A DNA stretch of 13,513 nt from positions 1 to 13,513 of the forward strand of contig JACMKJ010000246.1 of assembly GCA_014380155.1 (NCBI GenBank), written 5' to 3'. Below the pieces are notes generated by a model. It was not told the DNA's origin and did not search any database. It saw only the letters and a list, made by a program, of their open reading frames with translations. Shown here one piece after another: positions 1 to 6,317 of this stretch. This DNA comes from Rhizobacter sp. Lineage in GTDB: Bacteria > Pseudomonadota > Gammaproteobacteria > Burkholderiales > Burkholderiaceae_C. Each line of letters begins with the position of its first letter. Position 1 is the stretch's first letter. Both the position numbers and the translations under genes were made by a program.

Positions 1-1
1 G

Positions 2-634
2 AACACCGGCAGCATGCGGATCACCTCGACCCCCGGCGTGAAGGTGGAACGCTGGTTGTCGGTCTATGGCTACGACCACGCACCACACGGCCACGCCGAG
101 ATCAGCTTCACCGACGTGCGTGTGCCGGCCGATCATTTGCTGCTCGGCGAAGGCCGCGGTTTCGAGATCGCGCAAGGCCGCCTCGGCCCGGGCCGCATTC
201 ACCACTGCATGCGCACGATTGGCAGCGCTGAAGTGGCGCTCGAGAAGATGATCAAGCGCCTGCAGTCGCGCGTGGCCTTCGGCAAGCGCATCTCCGAGCA
301 CTCGCTGTGGGAAGAGCGCATCGCCACCGCCCGCATCGACATCGAGATGACGCGCCTGATGTGCCTGAAGGCCGCCGACATGATGGACAAGGCCGGCAAC
401 AAGGTCGCCCGCCTGGAGATCGCGATGATCAAGGTGGCAGCCCCGCGCATGGCGCTGAAGATCATCGACGACGCGATCCAGGCGCATGGGGCTGGGGGTG
501 TGTCGGAAGACTTCGGGCTGGCCAAGCAGTACGCGAGCATGCGGACGATGCGTTTGGCCGATGGTCCCGATGAGGTGCACAACCGGGCGATTGCGCGCTG
601 GGAGTTCGGTAAATATCGGGCACCCGCGAAATAA
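2..634 (+). CDS. Acyl-CoA dehydrogenase, ACAD10/11-type, C-terminal part (5' end outside window)
   Basis: The frame is open from base 2, so the gene starts upstream; about 210 residues and a TAA stop are visible. What is seen is the end of the middle beta domain (ITSTPGVKVERW, then ISFTDVRVPADHLL) and the complete C-terminal helical domain (GRGFEIAQGRLGPGRIHHC, RVAFGKRISEHSLWEERIA, AHGAGGVSEDFGLA, LADGPDEVHNRAIARWE). The family oxidises an acyl-CoA at the alpha-beta bond using FAD and passes electrons to ETF. The LADGPDEVH ending is typical of the ACAD10/ACAD11 branch, where the segment equivalent to the EGTSE motif of medium-chain enzymes reads DGPDE. Some members of that branch act on 4-hydroxyacyl substrates next to a kinase-like partner, but whether a kinase gene lies upstream cannot be seen. 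It converges on the SDR gene ending at 743. Family assignment is firm; substrate is unknown. Confidence 0.93.
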   Translation, partial: NTGSMRITSTPGVKVERWLSVYGYDHAPHGHAEISFTDVRVPADHLLLGEGRGFEIAQGRLGPGRIHHCMRTIGSAEVALEKMIKRLQSRVAFGKRISEHSLWEERIATARIDIEMTRLMCLKAADMMDKAGNKVARLEIAMIKVAAPRMALKIIDDAIQAHGAGGVSEDFGLAKQYASMRTMRLADGPDEVHNRAIARWEFGKYRAPAK

Positions 635-635
635 G

Positions 636-715
636 GCCCCCCAGTCGCTGCGCTCCTGCCCCCGAGGGGCGCCACCCAGCGGCCCGGCAAAGCCGGTTCC
701 GCGGGTGTTGCTTGA
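636..715. repeat. Hairpin-rich GC-rich intergenic element, probable dispersed Burkholderiales repeat
   Basis: The 108-bp spacer between two convergent genes is made of short inverted repeats: GCCCC (658-662) pairs with GGGGC (666-670) across three bases, and CCGGC (684-688) pairs with GCCGG (692-696) across AAA. It begins just after the upstream TAA with a C-rich run and an AGTCGCTGCGCTCC string. From memory, strings of this style recur many times between genes in Comamonadaceae-like genomes; this could not be checked and no second copy was seen in the window. Neither hairpin is followed by a T tract, so it is not a textbook intrinsic terminator, although it sits where transcription from both sides should stop. 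No ORF here looks real. Confidence 0.45.
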
Positions 716-742
716 AGGTACTTCGCTTCGCTTGTACGGGGC

Positions 743-1618
743 TTATCCCGCCGCCATCGCCTGCCCCACTTCATTGCGGCCTTGCTCGCTGCCCGATTGC
801 GGCACCACTTCTTCGTCACGATCAGAGATGGCCTCGAACTGAGCCGCCACCTGGTCGTCGGCATCGGCTGGCGTGCCGATGTGCACACCGTGGGTCATCG
901 TGACGTAGCTGCGGGCAAACGTGCCCCCACCGGCGTTGAGGATCACGCGTGACGGTGCGTCTTCGCTCACCAGGTAGAGCAGGCCGGGTGTGACGGCGGC
1001 GGGTGCCAGCTTGTCGAGCACGGCTTGTGGCATCAGGCCTTCGGTCATCGCGGTGGCGGCAGTGGGTGCGAGGCAGTTGACGCGTACGTTGTCTTTAGCG
1101 CCTTCAATTGACAGCGTCTGCATCAAGCCGACCAGTGCCATCTTGGCGGCGCCGTAGTTCGATTGACCGAAGTTGCCGAACAGGCCCGACGACGAGGTGG
1201 TGTTGACGATGCGGCCGTACTTCTGCGCGCGCATGATGTCCCACACCGCCTTGCAGCAGTTCACCGCGCCCATCAGGTGCACGTCGACCACGAGCTTGAA
1301 GTCGTCGATCTCCATCTTGGAAAAGCTCTTGTCGCGCAAGATGCCGGCGTTGTTGACGAGGATGTCGACACGGCCCCAGGTGTCCATCGCCAGCTTGACG
1401 GTGGCTTGCACCGCTGCGAAGTCGGTGACCGAGCCGATGCTCGCAATCGCTTCGCCGCCCGCAGCCTTGATCTCATTGGCCACGGCTTCAGCGCCCGGCC
1501 CGAGATCGTTCACCACCACCTTGGCGCCGCGTTGGGCCAGGGCCAAGGCGTGCTCTCGGCCGAGGCCGCCACCGGCACCTGTCACGATCGCGACACGGCC
1601 CTCAAAGCTAATGCTCAT
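743..1618 (-). CDS. SDR-family 3-hydroxyacyl-CoA dehydrogenase, HSD17B4-like
   Basis: A 291-residue classical short-chain dehydrogenase. Visible motifs are the Rossmann glycine motif TGAGGGLG (residues 13-20), Asp38 at the end of the second strand (VVVNDLG, favouring NAD over NADP), NNAG (89-92) and the catalytic set Ser143, Tyr155 and Lys159 (SSSGLFGNFGQSNYGAAK). The sequence most resembles the dehydrogenase domain of peroxisomal multifunctional enzyme 2 (HSD17B4), which oxidises (3R)-hydroxyacyl-CoA to 3-ketoacyl-CoA. After the SDR core comes a polar acidic tail of roughly 60 residues (for example PADADDQVAAQFEA) with no recognised motif. The start has a moderate GAAAGAG ribosome site a few bases upstream. 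It is transcribed divergently from the SDR/dehydrogenase operon at 1797 across a palindrome-bearing spacer, so shared control is likely. Function as a beta-oxidation-type dehydrogenase is inferred from family and context. Confidence 0.9.
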   Translation of the reverse strand: MSISFEGRVAIVTGAGGGLGREHALALAQRGAKVVVNDLGPGAEAVANEIKAAGGEAIASIGSVTDFAAVQATVKLAMDTWGRVDILVNNAGILRDKSFSKMEIDDFKLVVDVHLMGAVNCCKAVWDIMRAQKYGRIVNTTSSSGLFGNFGQSNYGAAKMALVGLMQTLSIEGAKDNVRVNCLAPTAATAMTEGLMPQAVLDKLAPAAVTPGLLYLVSEDAPSRVILNAGGGTFARSYVTMTHGVHIGTPADADDQVAAQFEAISDRDEEVVPQSGSEQGRNEVGQAMAAG

Positions 1619-1649
1619 AGTGCTCTTTCAAAAGATCTGGTATGTTTCT

Positions 1650-1677
1650 TTGAACAAAAAACTGCCCTATCTATATA
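1650..1677 (+). promoter_or_regulatory. Candidate sigma70-type promoter for the 1797-4923 operon
   Basis: TTGAAC (1650-1655) is followed after 16 bp by TATATA (1672-1677). Each differs from the E. coli consensus at two positions or fewer, and both lie in an unusually AT-rich island within GC-rich surroundings. Initiation would be expected near 1684, giving a leader of about 113 nt before the ATG at 1797. The -10 lies inside the perfect palindrome at 1663-1682, so a bound protein there would block the promoter. No equally good promoter was found on the opposite strand for the divergent SDR gene, although TTGAAT can be read there at 1688-1683. Confidence 0.55.
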
Positions 1678-1682
1678 GGGCA
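1663..1682. promoter_or_regulatory. Perfect 20-bp palindrome, probable repressor operator
   Basis: TGCCCTAT (1663-1670) and ATAGGGCA (1675-1682) form a perfect 8-bp inverted repeat around CTAT. The size, symmetry and position over a promoter -10, between two divergent catabolic transcription units, are typical of TetR-family operators. Two regulators are encoded 3.3-4.5 kb away (TetR at 5624-6256, GntR at 4926-5618), and the TetR protein is the better match for a 20-bp site with long arms. GntR/FadR-type sites are usually shorter with a smaller core. No second copy of either arm was found in the window, including ahead of the TetR gene. That it is a protein-binding site is inference. Confidence 0.6.
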
Positions 1683-1712
1683 ATTCAACATGCGGAGACG
1701 ATAACTTAGAAA

Positions 1713-1752
1713 AACTGGTTGGTCGCATCGGGCCTTCCCGCGGGCGCCAGTT
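1713..1752 (+). other. Possible stem-loop in the 5' leader of the SDR operon
   Basis: AACTGG (1713-1718) is complementary to CCAGTT (1747-1752), and CGGG (1729-1732) can pair with CCCG (1737-1740) inside the loop. The structure would lie in the roughly 113-nt leader upstream of the ribosome site at about 1786-1790. It matches no riboswitch that I recognise. In GC-rich DNA a fold like this can arise by chance, so confidence is low. Confidence 0.2.
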
Positions 1753-1796
1753 CCGGGCCATTCGTCCCGCCCCAATTTAACCAGCAAGGAAAAGAC

Positions 1797-2561
1797 ATGT
1801 CGCTGTTCAATCTCACAGGCAAGGTCGCCATCATCACCGGCTCGTCGCGCGGCATTGGCAAGGCAATCGCCGAACGCATGGCTGAGCACGGCGCCAAGGT
1901 CGTGATCTCGTCGCGCAAGCCCGAACCCTGCGCCGACGTGGCCGCCGCCATCAACAAGGCGCGTGGTGACGGCACGGCGATCTCGATCCCGGCCAACATC
2001 TCGTCGAAAGACGAGCTCAAGCACCTGGTCGACGAGACCAACCGCCAGCTCGGCAAGGTCGACATCGTGGTGTGCAACGCCGCGTCGAACCCGTACTACG
2101 GGCCGATGGCGGGCATCGAAGACGACCAGTTTCTCAAGATCTTGCAGAACAACGTGATCGCCAACCACTGGCTGATCAACTTCGCCGTGCCGCAGATGAT
2201 CGAGCGCAAGGATGGCGCGGTGATCATCGTGTCATCCATCGGTGGCCTGCGCGGCTCGCCGGTGATCGGCGCGTACAACGTGTCGAAGGCAGCCGACTTT
2301 CAGCTCGCGCGCAACCTCGCCGTCGAATACGGCCCGCACAACGTGCGCGTCAACTGCATTGCCCCGGGCCTCATCAAGACCGACTTCGCGAAGGCGCTGT
2401 GGGAGAACCCGGACACCCTGAAGCGCGCCACCTCCGGCTCACCGCTGCGCCGCATTGGCGAGCCCGATGAGATTGCCGGCGCGGCCGTGTTCCTCGCGTC
2501 GGCCGCAGGCTCGTTCATGACCGGCCAGGCGCTGGTGGTCGACGGCGGCGCCACCATCTGA
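1797..2561 (+). CDS. SDR-family oxidoreductase, DHRS4-like, NADP-type
   Basis: A 254-residue classical SDR. The start at 1797 is chosen because AAGGA lies a few bases upstream and the protein then opens directly with the Rossmann strand (MSLFNLTGKVAIITG); the 26 residues encoded in frame upstream look like untranslated leader. Motifs are TGSSRGIG (14-21), Ser39-Arg40 after the second strand (favouring NADP), Ser147, Tyr160 and Lys164 (YNVSK). The NNAG motif is replaced by CNAA (93-96), followed by SNPYYGP. This variant and the stretch APGLIKTDFAKALW resemble the DHRS4 group of carbonyl/hydroxy reductases. It is the first gene of a three-gene operon, 20 bp ahead of an acyl-CoA dehydrogenase. 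It may oxidise or reduce a hydroxy/keto group on the acyl-CoA or a ring intermediate; the substrate is not readable from sequence. Confidence 0.92.
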   Translation: MSLFNLTGKVAIITGSSRGIGKAIAERMAEHGAKVVISSRKPEPCADVAAAINKARGDGTAISIPANISSKDELKHLVDETNRQLGKVDIVVCNAASNPYYGPMAGIEDDQFLKILQNNVIANHWLINFAVPQMIERKDGAVIIVSSIGGLRGSPVIGAYNVSKAADFQLARNLAVEYGPHNVRVNCIAPGLIKTDFAKALWENPDTLKRATSGSPLRRIGEPDEIAGAAVFLASAAGSFMTGQALVVDGGATI

Positions 2562-2581
2562 TTCAGCGAAGGTCACACACC

Positions 2582-3778
2582 ATGTCCACGGCAACTGCCG
2601 AGCTGAAAAGCTTTCGCGAACAAACCCGTGTCTGGCTGGAGCAGAACTGCCCGCCGGAGATGCGCAAACCGGTCACCAGCGAAGACGATGTTTGCTGGGG
2701 CGGGCGCCACTGGAAGTTTTCTTCCGAAGCGCAAAAGCTGTGGCTGCAACGCATGGCCGAGAAGGGCTGGACGGTGCCGACCTGGCCGCGTGAATACGGC
2801 GGTGGTGGCCTGAGCGCCGACGAGGCCAAGGTGCTCGCGCAAGAGATGCGTGCGCTGGGTTGCCGCTCTGCAGTGCAGAGCTTCGGCATCTGGATGTTGG
2901 GCCCGGCGCTGCTCAAGTTTGGGTCGCATGAACAGAAGCTGGAGCACCTGCTGAAGATCGCGCGCGGCGAGATCCGCTGGTGCCAGGGCTACTCCGAACC
3001 CAACGCCGGCTCCGACCTCGCGTCGCTGCAAACGCGCGCTGAGGACCGTGGCGACCACTACATCGTCAACGGCCAGAAGATCTGGACCTCTTACGCCGAC
3101 AAGGCCGACTGGATCTTCTGCCTGGTGCGCACCGACCCCGCGGCCAAGAAGCACACCGGCATCAGCTTCGTGCTGTTCGACATGGCGACACCGGGGGTCA
3201 CCACCAAGCCCATCTTGCTGATCTCGGGCAAGTCGCCGTTCTGCGAAACCTTCTTCGACAACGTGCGCGTCGAGAAGCGCAACCTGGTGGGCACGCTCAA
3301 TGCCGGCTGGGACGTGGCCAAGTACCTGCTCACCCATGAGCGCGAAATGATCGGTGGCATCGGCGACCGGGGCGCCGCCAAGCCGCTCGGCCAGGTGGCC
3401 GCAGCGCAGGTCGGCACCGATGCGGCAGGCCGCCTGGCCGACCCGCTGCTGCGTGCGCAGATTGCGCAGTTCGAAGTCGACGAAGCGGCCTTCCGCTTGA
3501 CGATGGAGCGTGCGATGGACGAAGCCCGCGCCGGGCGAGGCAACCCGGCCTTCAGCTCGGTGCTCAAGTACTACGGCGCCGAGCTCAACAAGCGCCGCTT
3601 CGAGCTGATGATGCAAGCCGGTGGCAGCGACGCGCTCGACTGGGAAAGCGAGCGCACCCGCGAAGGCGCCACGGCACGCGCCTGGCTGCGCACCAAGGGC
3701 AACTCGATCGAAGGTGGCACGAGTGAAGTGCAGCTCAATGTCATTGCGAAACGAATCCTGAACTTGCCCGGAGCCTGA
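2582..3778 (+). CDS. Acyl-CoA dehydrogenase, large-subunit type (PimC/FadE26-like)
   Basis: A 398-residue acyl-CoA dehydrogenase with all three domains. The N-terminal helical domain includes WPREYGGGGLS (68-78). The flavin/beta domain includes WCQGYSEPNAGSDLA (133-147), QKIWTSYAD (165-173) and a FDNVRV strand (225-230). The C-terminal domain ends in SIEGGTSEVQLNVIAKRIL (375-393). Glu377 in IEGGTSE aligns with the catalytic base of medium-chain enzymes, so this chain looks catalytically competent. The family oxidises acyl-CoA to 2-enoyl-CoA and reduces ETF. The next gene is a second, different acyl-CoA dehydrogenase only 5 bp downstream. Such adjacent unlike pairs form heteromeric enzymes in pimeloyl-CoA and steroid side-chain breakdown, and this sequence looks like the large subunit. 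A GAAGGT ribosome site lies just upstream. The exact substrate is unknown. Confidence 0.93.
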   Translation: MSTATAELKSFREQTRVWLEQNCPPEMRKPVTSEDDVCWGGRHWKFSSEAQKLWLQRMAEKGWTVPTWPREYGGGGLSADEAKVLAQEMRALGCRSAVQSFGIWMLGPALLKFGSHEQKLEHLLKIARGEIRWCQGYSEPNAGSDLASLQTRAEDRGDHYIVNGQKIWTSYADKADWIFCLVRTDPAAKKHTGISFVLFDMATPGVTTKPILLISGKSPFCETFFDNVRVEKRNLVGTLNAGWDVAKYLLTHEREMIGGIGDRGAAKPLGQVAAAQVGTDAAGRLADPLLRAQIAQFEVDEAAFRLTMERAMDEARAGRGNPAFSSVLKYYGAELNKRRFELMMQAGGSDALDWESERTREGATARAWLRTKGNSIEGGTSEVQLNVIAKRILNLPGA

Positions 3779-3783
3779 CCCCC

Positions 3784-4923
3784 ATGGCACTCGTATTGAC
3801 CGAAGAACAAGGCATGCTGCGCGACAGCGCACGTGCATTCCTCGCCGACAACGCCCCTGTGTCGCAACTGCGCCAGCTGCGCGACACACGCAATCAAGAC
3901 GGCTTCTCGCGCGCGCTGTGGAAGCAGTTCGCCGAGATGGGTTTCACTGGTGTGCTGATTCCCGAATCGCACGGCGGCCTGGGCCTCGGCCTGGTTGAAG
4001 CTGGTGTGGTGATGGAAGAGATCGGCCGCAACCTGAGCGCATCGCCATTCTTCGCCTCCAGCGTAGTGGCGACCACCGCGCTCCTGAGCGCCGGCAACGA
4101 TGCACAGAAGCAGGCCTACCTGCCCAAGATCGCTTCAGGCGAACTCATCGCCACGCTGGCGCTCGATGAAGCCAGCAAACACCAGCCGAAGAACACCGCG
4201 CTGAAGGCCGCCAAGGCCGGCAGCGGCTACGCGCTGAATGGTGCCAAGACTTTCGTGATCGACGGCCATGTGGCCGACCTGTTGATCGTCGCAGCGCGCA
4301 CCTCAGGCGCTGCCGGTGACGTGGCGGGCATCACGCTCTTTCTCGTTGACCGCCGGAGCGCTGGGGTCGAAGTCGAACGCATCATCACCGTTGACGCACA
4401 CAACGCCGCACGCATCACCTTCAACAATGTGGCCGTGGCCGAGAGCGCCGTGCTGGGCGCCGCGGGCGAAGCCTGGGGCACGCTGGGTGCCGCATTGAAC
4501 GCCGGCCGCGCTGCTGCCGACGCCGAGATGCTGGGCCTGGCCGACGAAGCCTTCAGCGGCACCGTGGCCTACCTCAAGGAGCGCCAGCAGTTCAACAAGA
4601 TCATTGGCGAGTTCCAGGCGCTGCAGCATCGCGTGGCCCACCTCTACTGCGAGCTGGAGTTCACCCGCTCGGCGGTGCTCAAGGCACTGCAGAGCTGCGA
4701 CGAAGCCTCGCCGCTGGCGGGCGGCCTGGCCTCGGTTGCCAAGGCCAAGGCCGGCAGCACCGCCACGCTGGCGGTGCAAGAGGGTGTGCAACTGCACGGC
4801 GGCATGGGCATGACCGACGAGTTCGAGATGGGCTTCTTCATGAAGCGCGCCCGTGTGCTGCAAGAGCTATTTGGCGACGCCAACTTCCACGCCGACCTGC
4901 TGGCCCAGCTGAAGAAGTACTGA
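3784..4923 (+). CDS. Acyl-CoA dehydrogenase, small-subunit type (PimD/FadE27-like)
   Basis: A 379-residue acyl-CoA dehydrogenase, clearly divergent from its upstream partner. The N-terminal domain carries MGFTGVLIPESHGGLGLG (52-69), and the middle domain has LNGAKTFVIDG (151-161). The C-terminal domain has RQQFNKIIGEFQALQHRVAH (267-286) and QLHGGMGMTDE (336-346), the segments that contact FAD across subunits in this fold. In the place of the EGTSE segment it reads RVLQELFGDANFH (357-369), so the usual Glu is not recognisable. This fits a non-catalytic or structural partner to the 2582-3778 chain in an alpha2beta2 enzyme, with the partner supplying the base. The ATG lies 5 bp after the partner's stop, with GGAG in the partner's last codons, suggesting coupled translation. 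Its stop is only 2 bp from the original stop of the convergent GntR gene. Confidence 0.92.
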   Translation: MALVLTEEQGMLRDSARAFLADNAPVSQLRQLRDTRNQDGFSRALWKQFAEMGFTGVLIPESHGGLGLGLVEAGVVMEEIGRNLSASPFFASSVVATTALLSAGNDAQKQAYLPKIASGELIATLALDEASKHQPKNTALKAAKAGSGYALNGAKTFVIDGHVADLLIVAARTSGAAGDVAGITLFLVDRRSAGVEVERIITVDAHNAARITFNNVAVAESAVLGAAGEAWGTLGAALNAGRAAADAEMLGLADEAFSGTVAYLKERQQFNKIIGEFQALQHRVAHLYCELEFTRSAVLKALQSCDEASPLAGGLASVAKAKAGSTATLAVQEGVQLHGGMGMTDEFEMGFFMKRARVLQELFGDANFHADLLAQLKKY

Positions 4924-4925
4924 GA

Positions 4926-5618
4926 CTACTGCCCCTTGGCCCCGGCTGTCTCCGGCGCCAGCGCGTTGCTGGCCGGCAGCAAGGCCACCAGAGCTTCGCC
5001 GCCCGCCGAGATGTGCTCGCGCATCGCCGAAGCGGCGGCCTCGCCGTCGCCCTGGCGGATGGCGTTGACGATGCGCTGGTGCTCCTGGTCGGAGGCCTGC
5101 AGCCGGCCCGGCTCGTCGAAGCCGCGCTGCCGTTAGGCCGCCAGTCGCTTGCGCACACCGCGCACCTGCTCCACCAGCACCGGGTTGCTGCTGCCGTCGT
5201 AGATGTGGTCGTGCAAGACGGCGTTGGCTTTGGCGTAGCCGCTGCGGTCGTTGGCCTTGGCGCAGCGTGACGCGGCAGCCAACGACCGCATCAGCGCAGC
5301 CGCCATCTCCGGCGTGACGCGGCGTGCGGCCAGGCGGGCGAGGGTCGACTCAAGTTCGCACAGCGCTTCGAGCAGCGCGGCCAGCTCGGCGGCGCTTGGG
5401 CGGCGCACATGGATGCCCGAGCGCGGCGCGATGTGCACCAGGCCTTGGGCCGACAACAGCATCAGCGCTTCACGCACCGGCGTGCGCGAGGCGTTGAAGC
5501 TCGCGGCCAGCGCCTTCTCGTCGATCGAGCCGCCGGGAGGCCGCGTACCAGACAGGATCTCGGCCTCGATGGCAGTGCGAATGCTGCCCTGGATGCTGGT
5601 CATGTGCGCGGGTTTCAT
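4926..5618 (-). pseudogene. GntR-family (FadR/FCD) regulator interrupted by an in-frame TAA
   Basis: The first 161 residues hold a GntR winged helix (about residues 10-75: IEAEILSGTRPPGGSIDEKALA, NASRTPVREALMLL, GLVHIAPRSGIHV) and the first half of an all-helical FCD ligand domain (including NAVLHDHIY). A TAA at 5135-5133 ends translation after VRKRLAA. Reading on in the same frame gives RQRGFDEPGRLQ, SDQEHQRIVNAIRQGD and AMREHISAGGEALVALL, then a natural TAG at 4928-4926. That is exactly the missing FCD half, with two of its expected metal-ligand histidines. The intact protein would be 230 residues, normal for the family, and homologues commonly have Tyr at the stop position, so one base change (TAC or TAT to TAA) explains it. 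The start at 5618 lies 5 bp after the TetR stop; Met at 5603 is an alternative. It could be a recent null allele or a sequencing error. Confidence 0.88.
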
Positions 5619-5623
5619 TTCGG

Positions 5624-6256
5624 TCAGGTCTTGGGGTACAGCCCGTCGAGCAGCATGTCGAGGTAGGCCTCGACCACCTGGGCGGCACTCAGTCGCCCGC
5701 CGATCTTGTGCCAGCGTGGCAGCTGGTTCAGGCCCGACAACAACAGGCGCGAGGTGAGCGCGGGGTCGACGGGACGCAGCTTCCCTTGTGCTACGGCGTC
5801 GACCACGCATTGGCGCAGCAGCTGCTCGTAGCGGTCGCGCTGCGCAAGCAGGATCTCGCGCTGCTCGCCGTCGAAGTTAGACCAGAAGTTGATCGACGAG
5901 GTGACCCAGCCGCTGCGGCTGGCGTCCATCTGCTCGGCGCTGGCCAGCAAGAACGCGCGGATCTTGGCGATGGGGTCGGGGGCCTGGTCGATCGCGAGCG
6001 ACACACGCTGGATCAGCAGGCCCATGCGGTTTTCGACCACCCGCACGAACAGGCGTTCCTTCTCGGGGAACCAGTAGTACAGCGCGGCCTTGGTGATGCC
6101 AGCGGCGTCGGCGATGTCGCGCAAGGAGGTGGCGTCATAACCCTTGCTCGCGAACAAGTGCGTGGCGATGCCGACGAGTTGTTCTTCGCGCACGCTCGGC
6201 TCCGGCGGCAATGCGGCGCTGCTTTTTTTTCCGGGGGGGGATGGTTTGGCGGGCAT
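5624..6256 (-). CDS. TetR/AcrR-family transcriptional regulator
   Basis: A 210-residue protein if started at 6256. The N-terminal DNA-binding domain is classic: REEQLVGIATHLFASKGYDA (23-42), SLRDIADAAGITKAALYYWF (44-63), then PEKERLF. The C-terminal helical ligand domain (about 75-210) includes SGWVTSSINFWSNFD and resembles the fatty-acyl/steroid-CoA sensing branch (KstR2-like) in general look only. TetR proteins usually repress neighbouring genes and release DNA on binding a pathway ligand, often an acyl-CoA. The 20-bp palindrome at 1663-1682 is the obvious candidate site. The start is uncertain: Met at 6256 or 6289 are both in frame and neither has a clear ribosome site. Codons 6-12 contain C8 and A8 tracts, an unstable context. 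It follows the crotonase gene by about 61 bp and precedes the GntR gene by 5 bp. Confidence 0.9.
   Translation of the reverse strand: MPAKPSPPGKKSSAALPPEPSVREEQLVGIATHLFASKGYDATSLRDIADAAGITKAALYYWFPEKERLFVRVVENRMGLLIQRVSLAIDQAPDPIAKIRAFLLASAEQMDASRSGWVTSSINFWSNFDGEQREILLAQRDRYEQLLRQCVVDAVAQGKLRPVDPALTSRLLLSGLNQLPRWHKIGGRLSAAQVVEAYLDMLLDGLYPKT
6223..6240. repeat. Paired homopolymer tracts (T8, CC, G8) in the start of the TetR gene
   Basis: On the + strand eight T (6223-6230), two C and eight G (6233-6240) lie back to back; on the coding strand this reads C8-GG-A8 within codons 6-12 of the TetR gene (PSPPGKKS). Runs of this length are prone to replication slippage and to sequencing error. Any one-base change would shift the frame before the helix-turn-helix, and no in-frame Met follows until after the DNA-binding domain. 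Confidence 0.85.
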
Positions 6257-6317
6257 GGGTCTGGGTGAGCTGAACGCGGCGACGATCATAGGCCCGCGCC
6301 GGTTTCGTTCACACTGC

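Noticed and set aside
658..696. Intrinsic terminator
   Set aside because: Two hairpins are present but neither is followed by a T-rich tract on either strand, so only a repeat/hairpin element is claimed.
1719..1796. A 26-residue N-terminal extension of the DHRS4-like SDR
   Set aside because: An AAGGA ribosome site and the normal SDR N-terminus both point to the ATG at 1797; the upstream residues match no SDR.
2573..3889. A 438-residue - strand open frame opposite the large acyl-CoA dehydrogenase
   Set aside because: The + strand carries a complete acyl-CoA dehydrogenase with correct motifs; the antisense translation has no domain and spans a gene boundary.
4838..5158. A 106-residue - strand open frame across the end of the GntR region
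   Set aside because: It is a shifted frame. The correct continuation of the GntR protein is the frame with the TAA at 5133-5135 and the TAG at 4926-4928.
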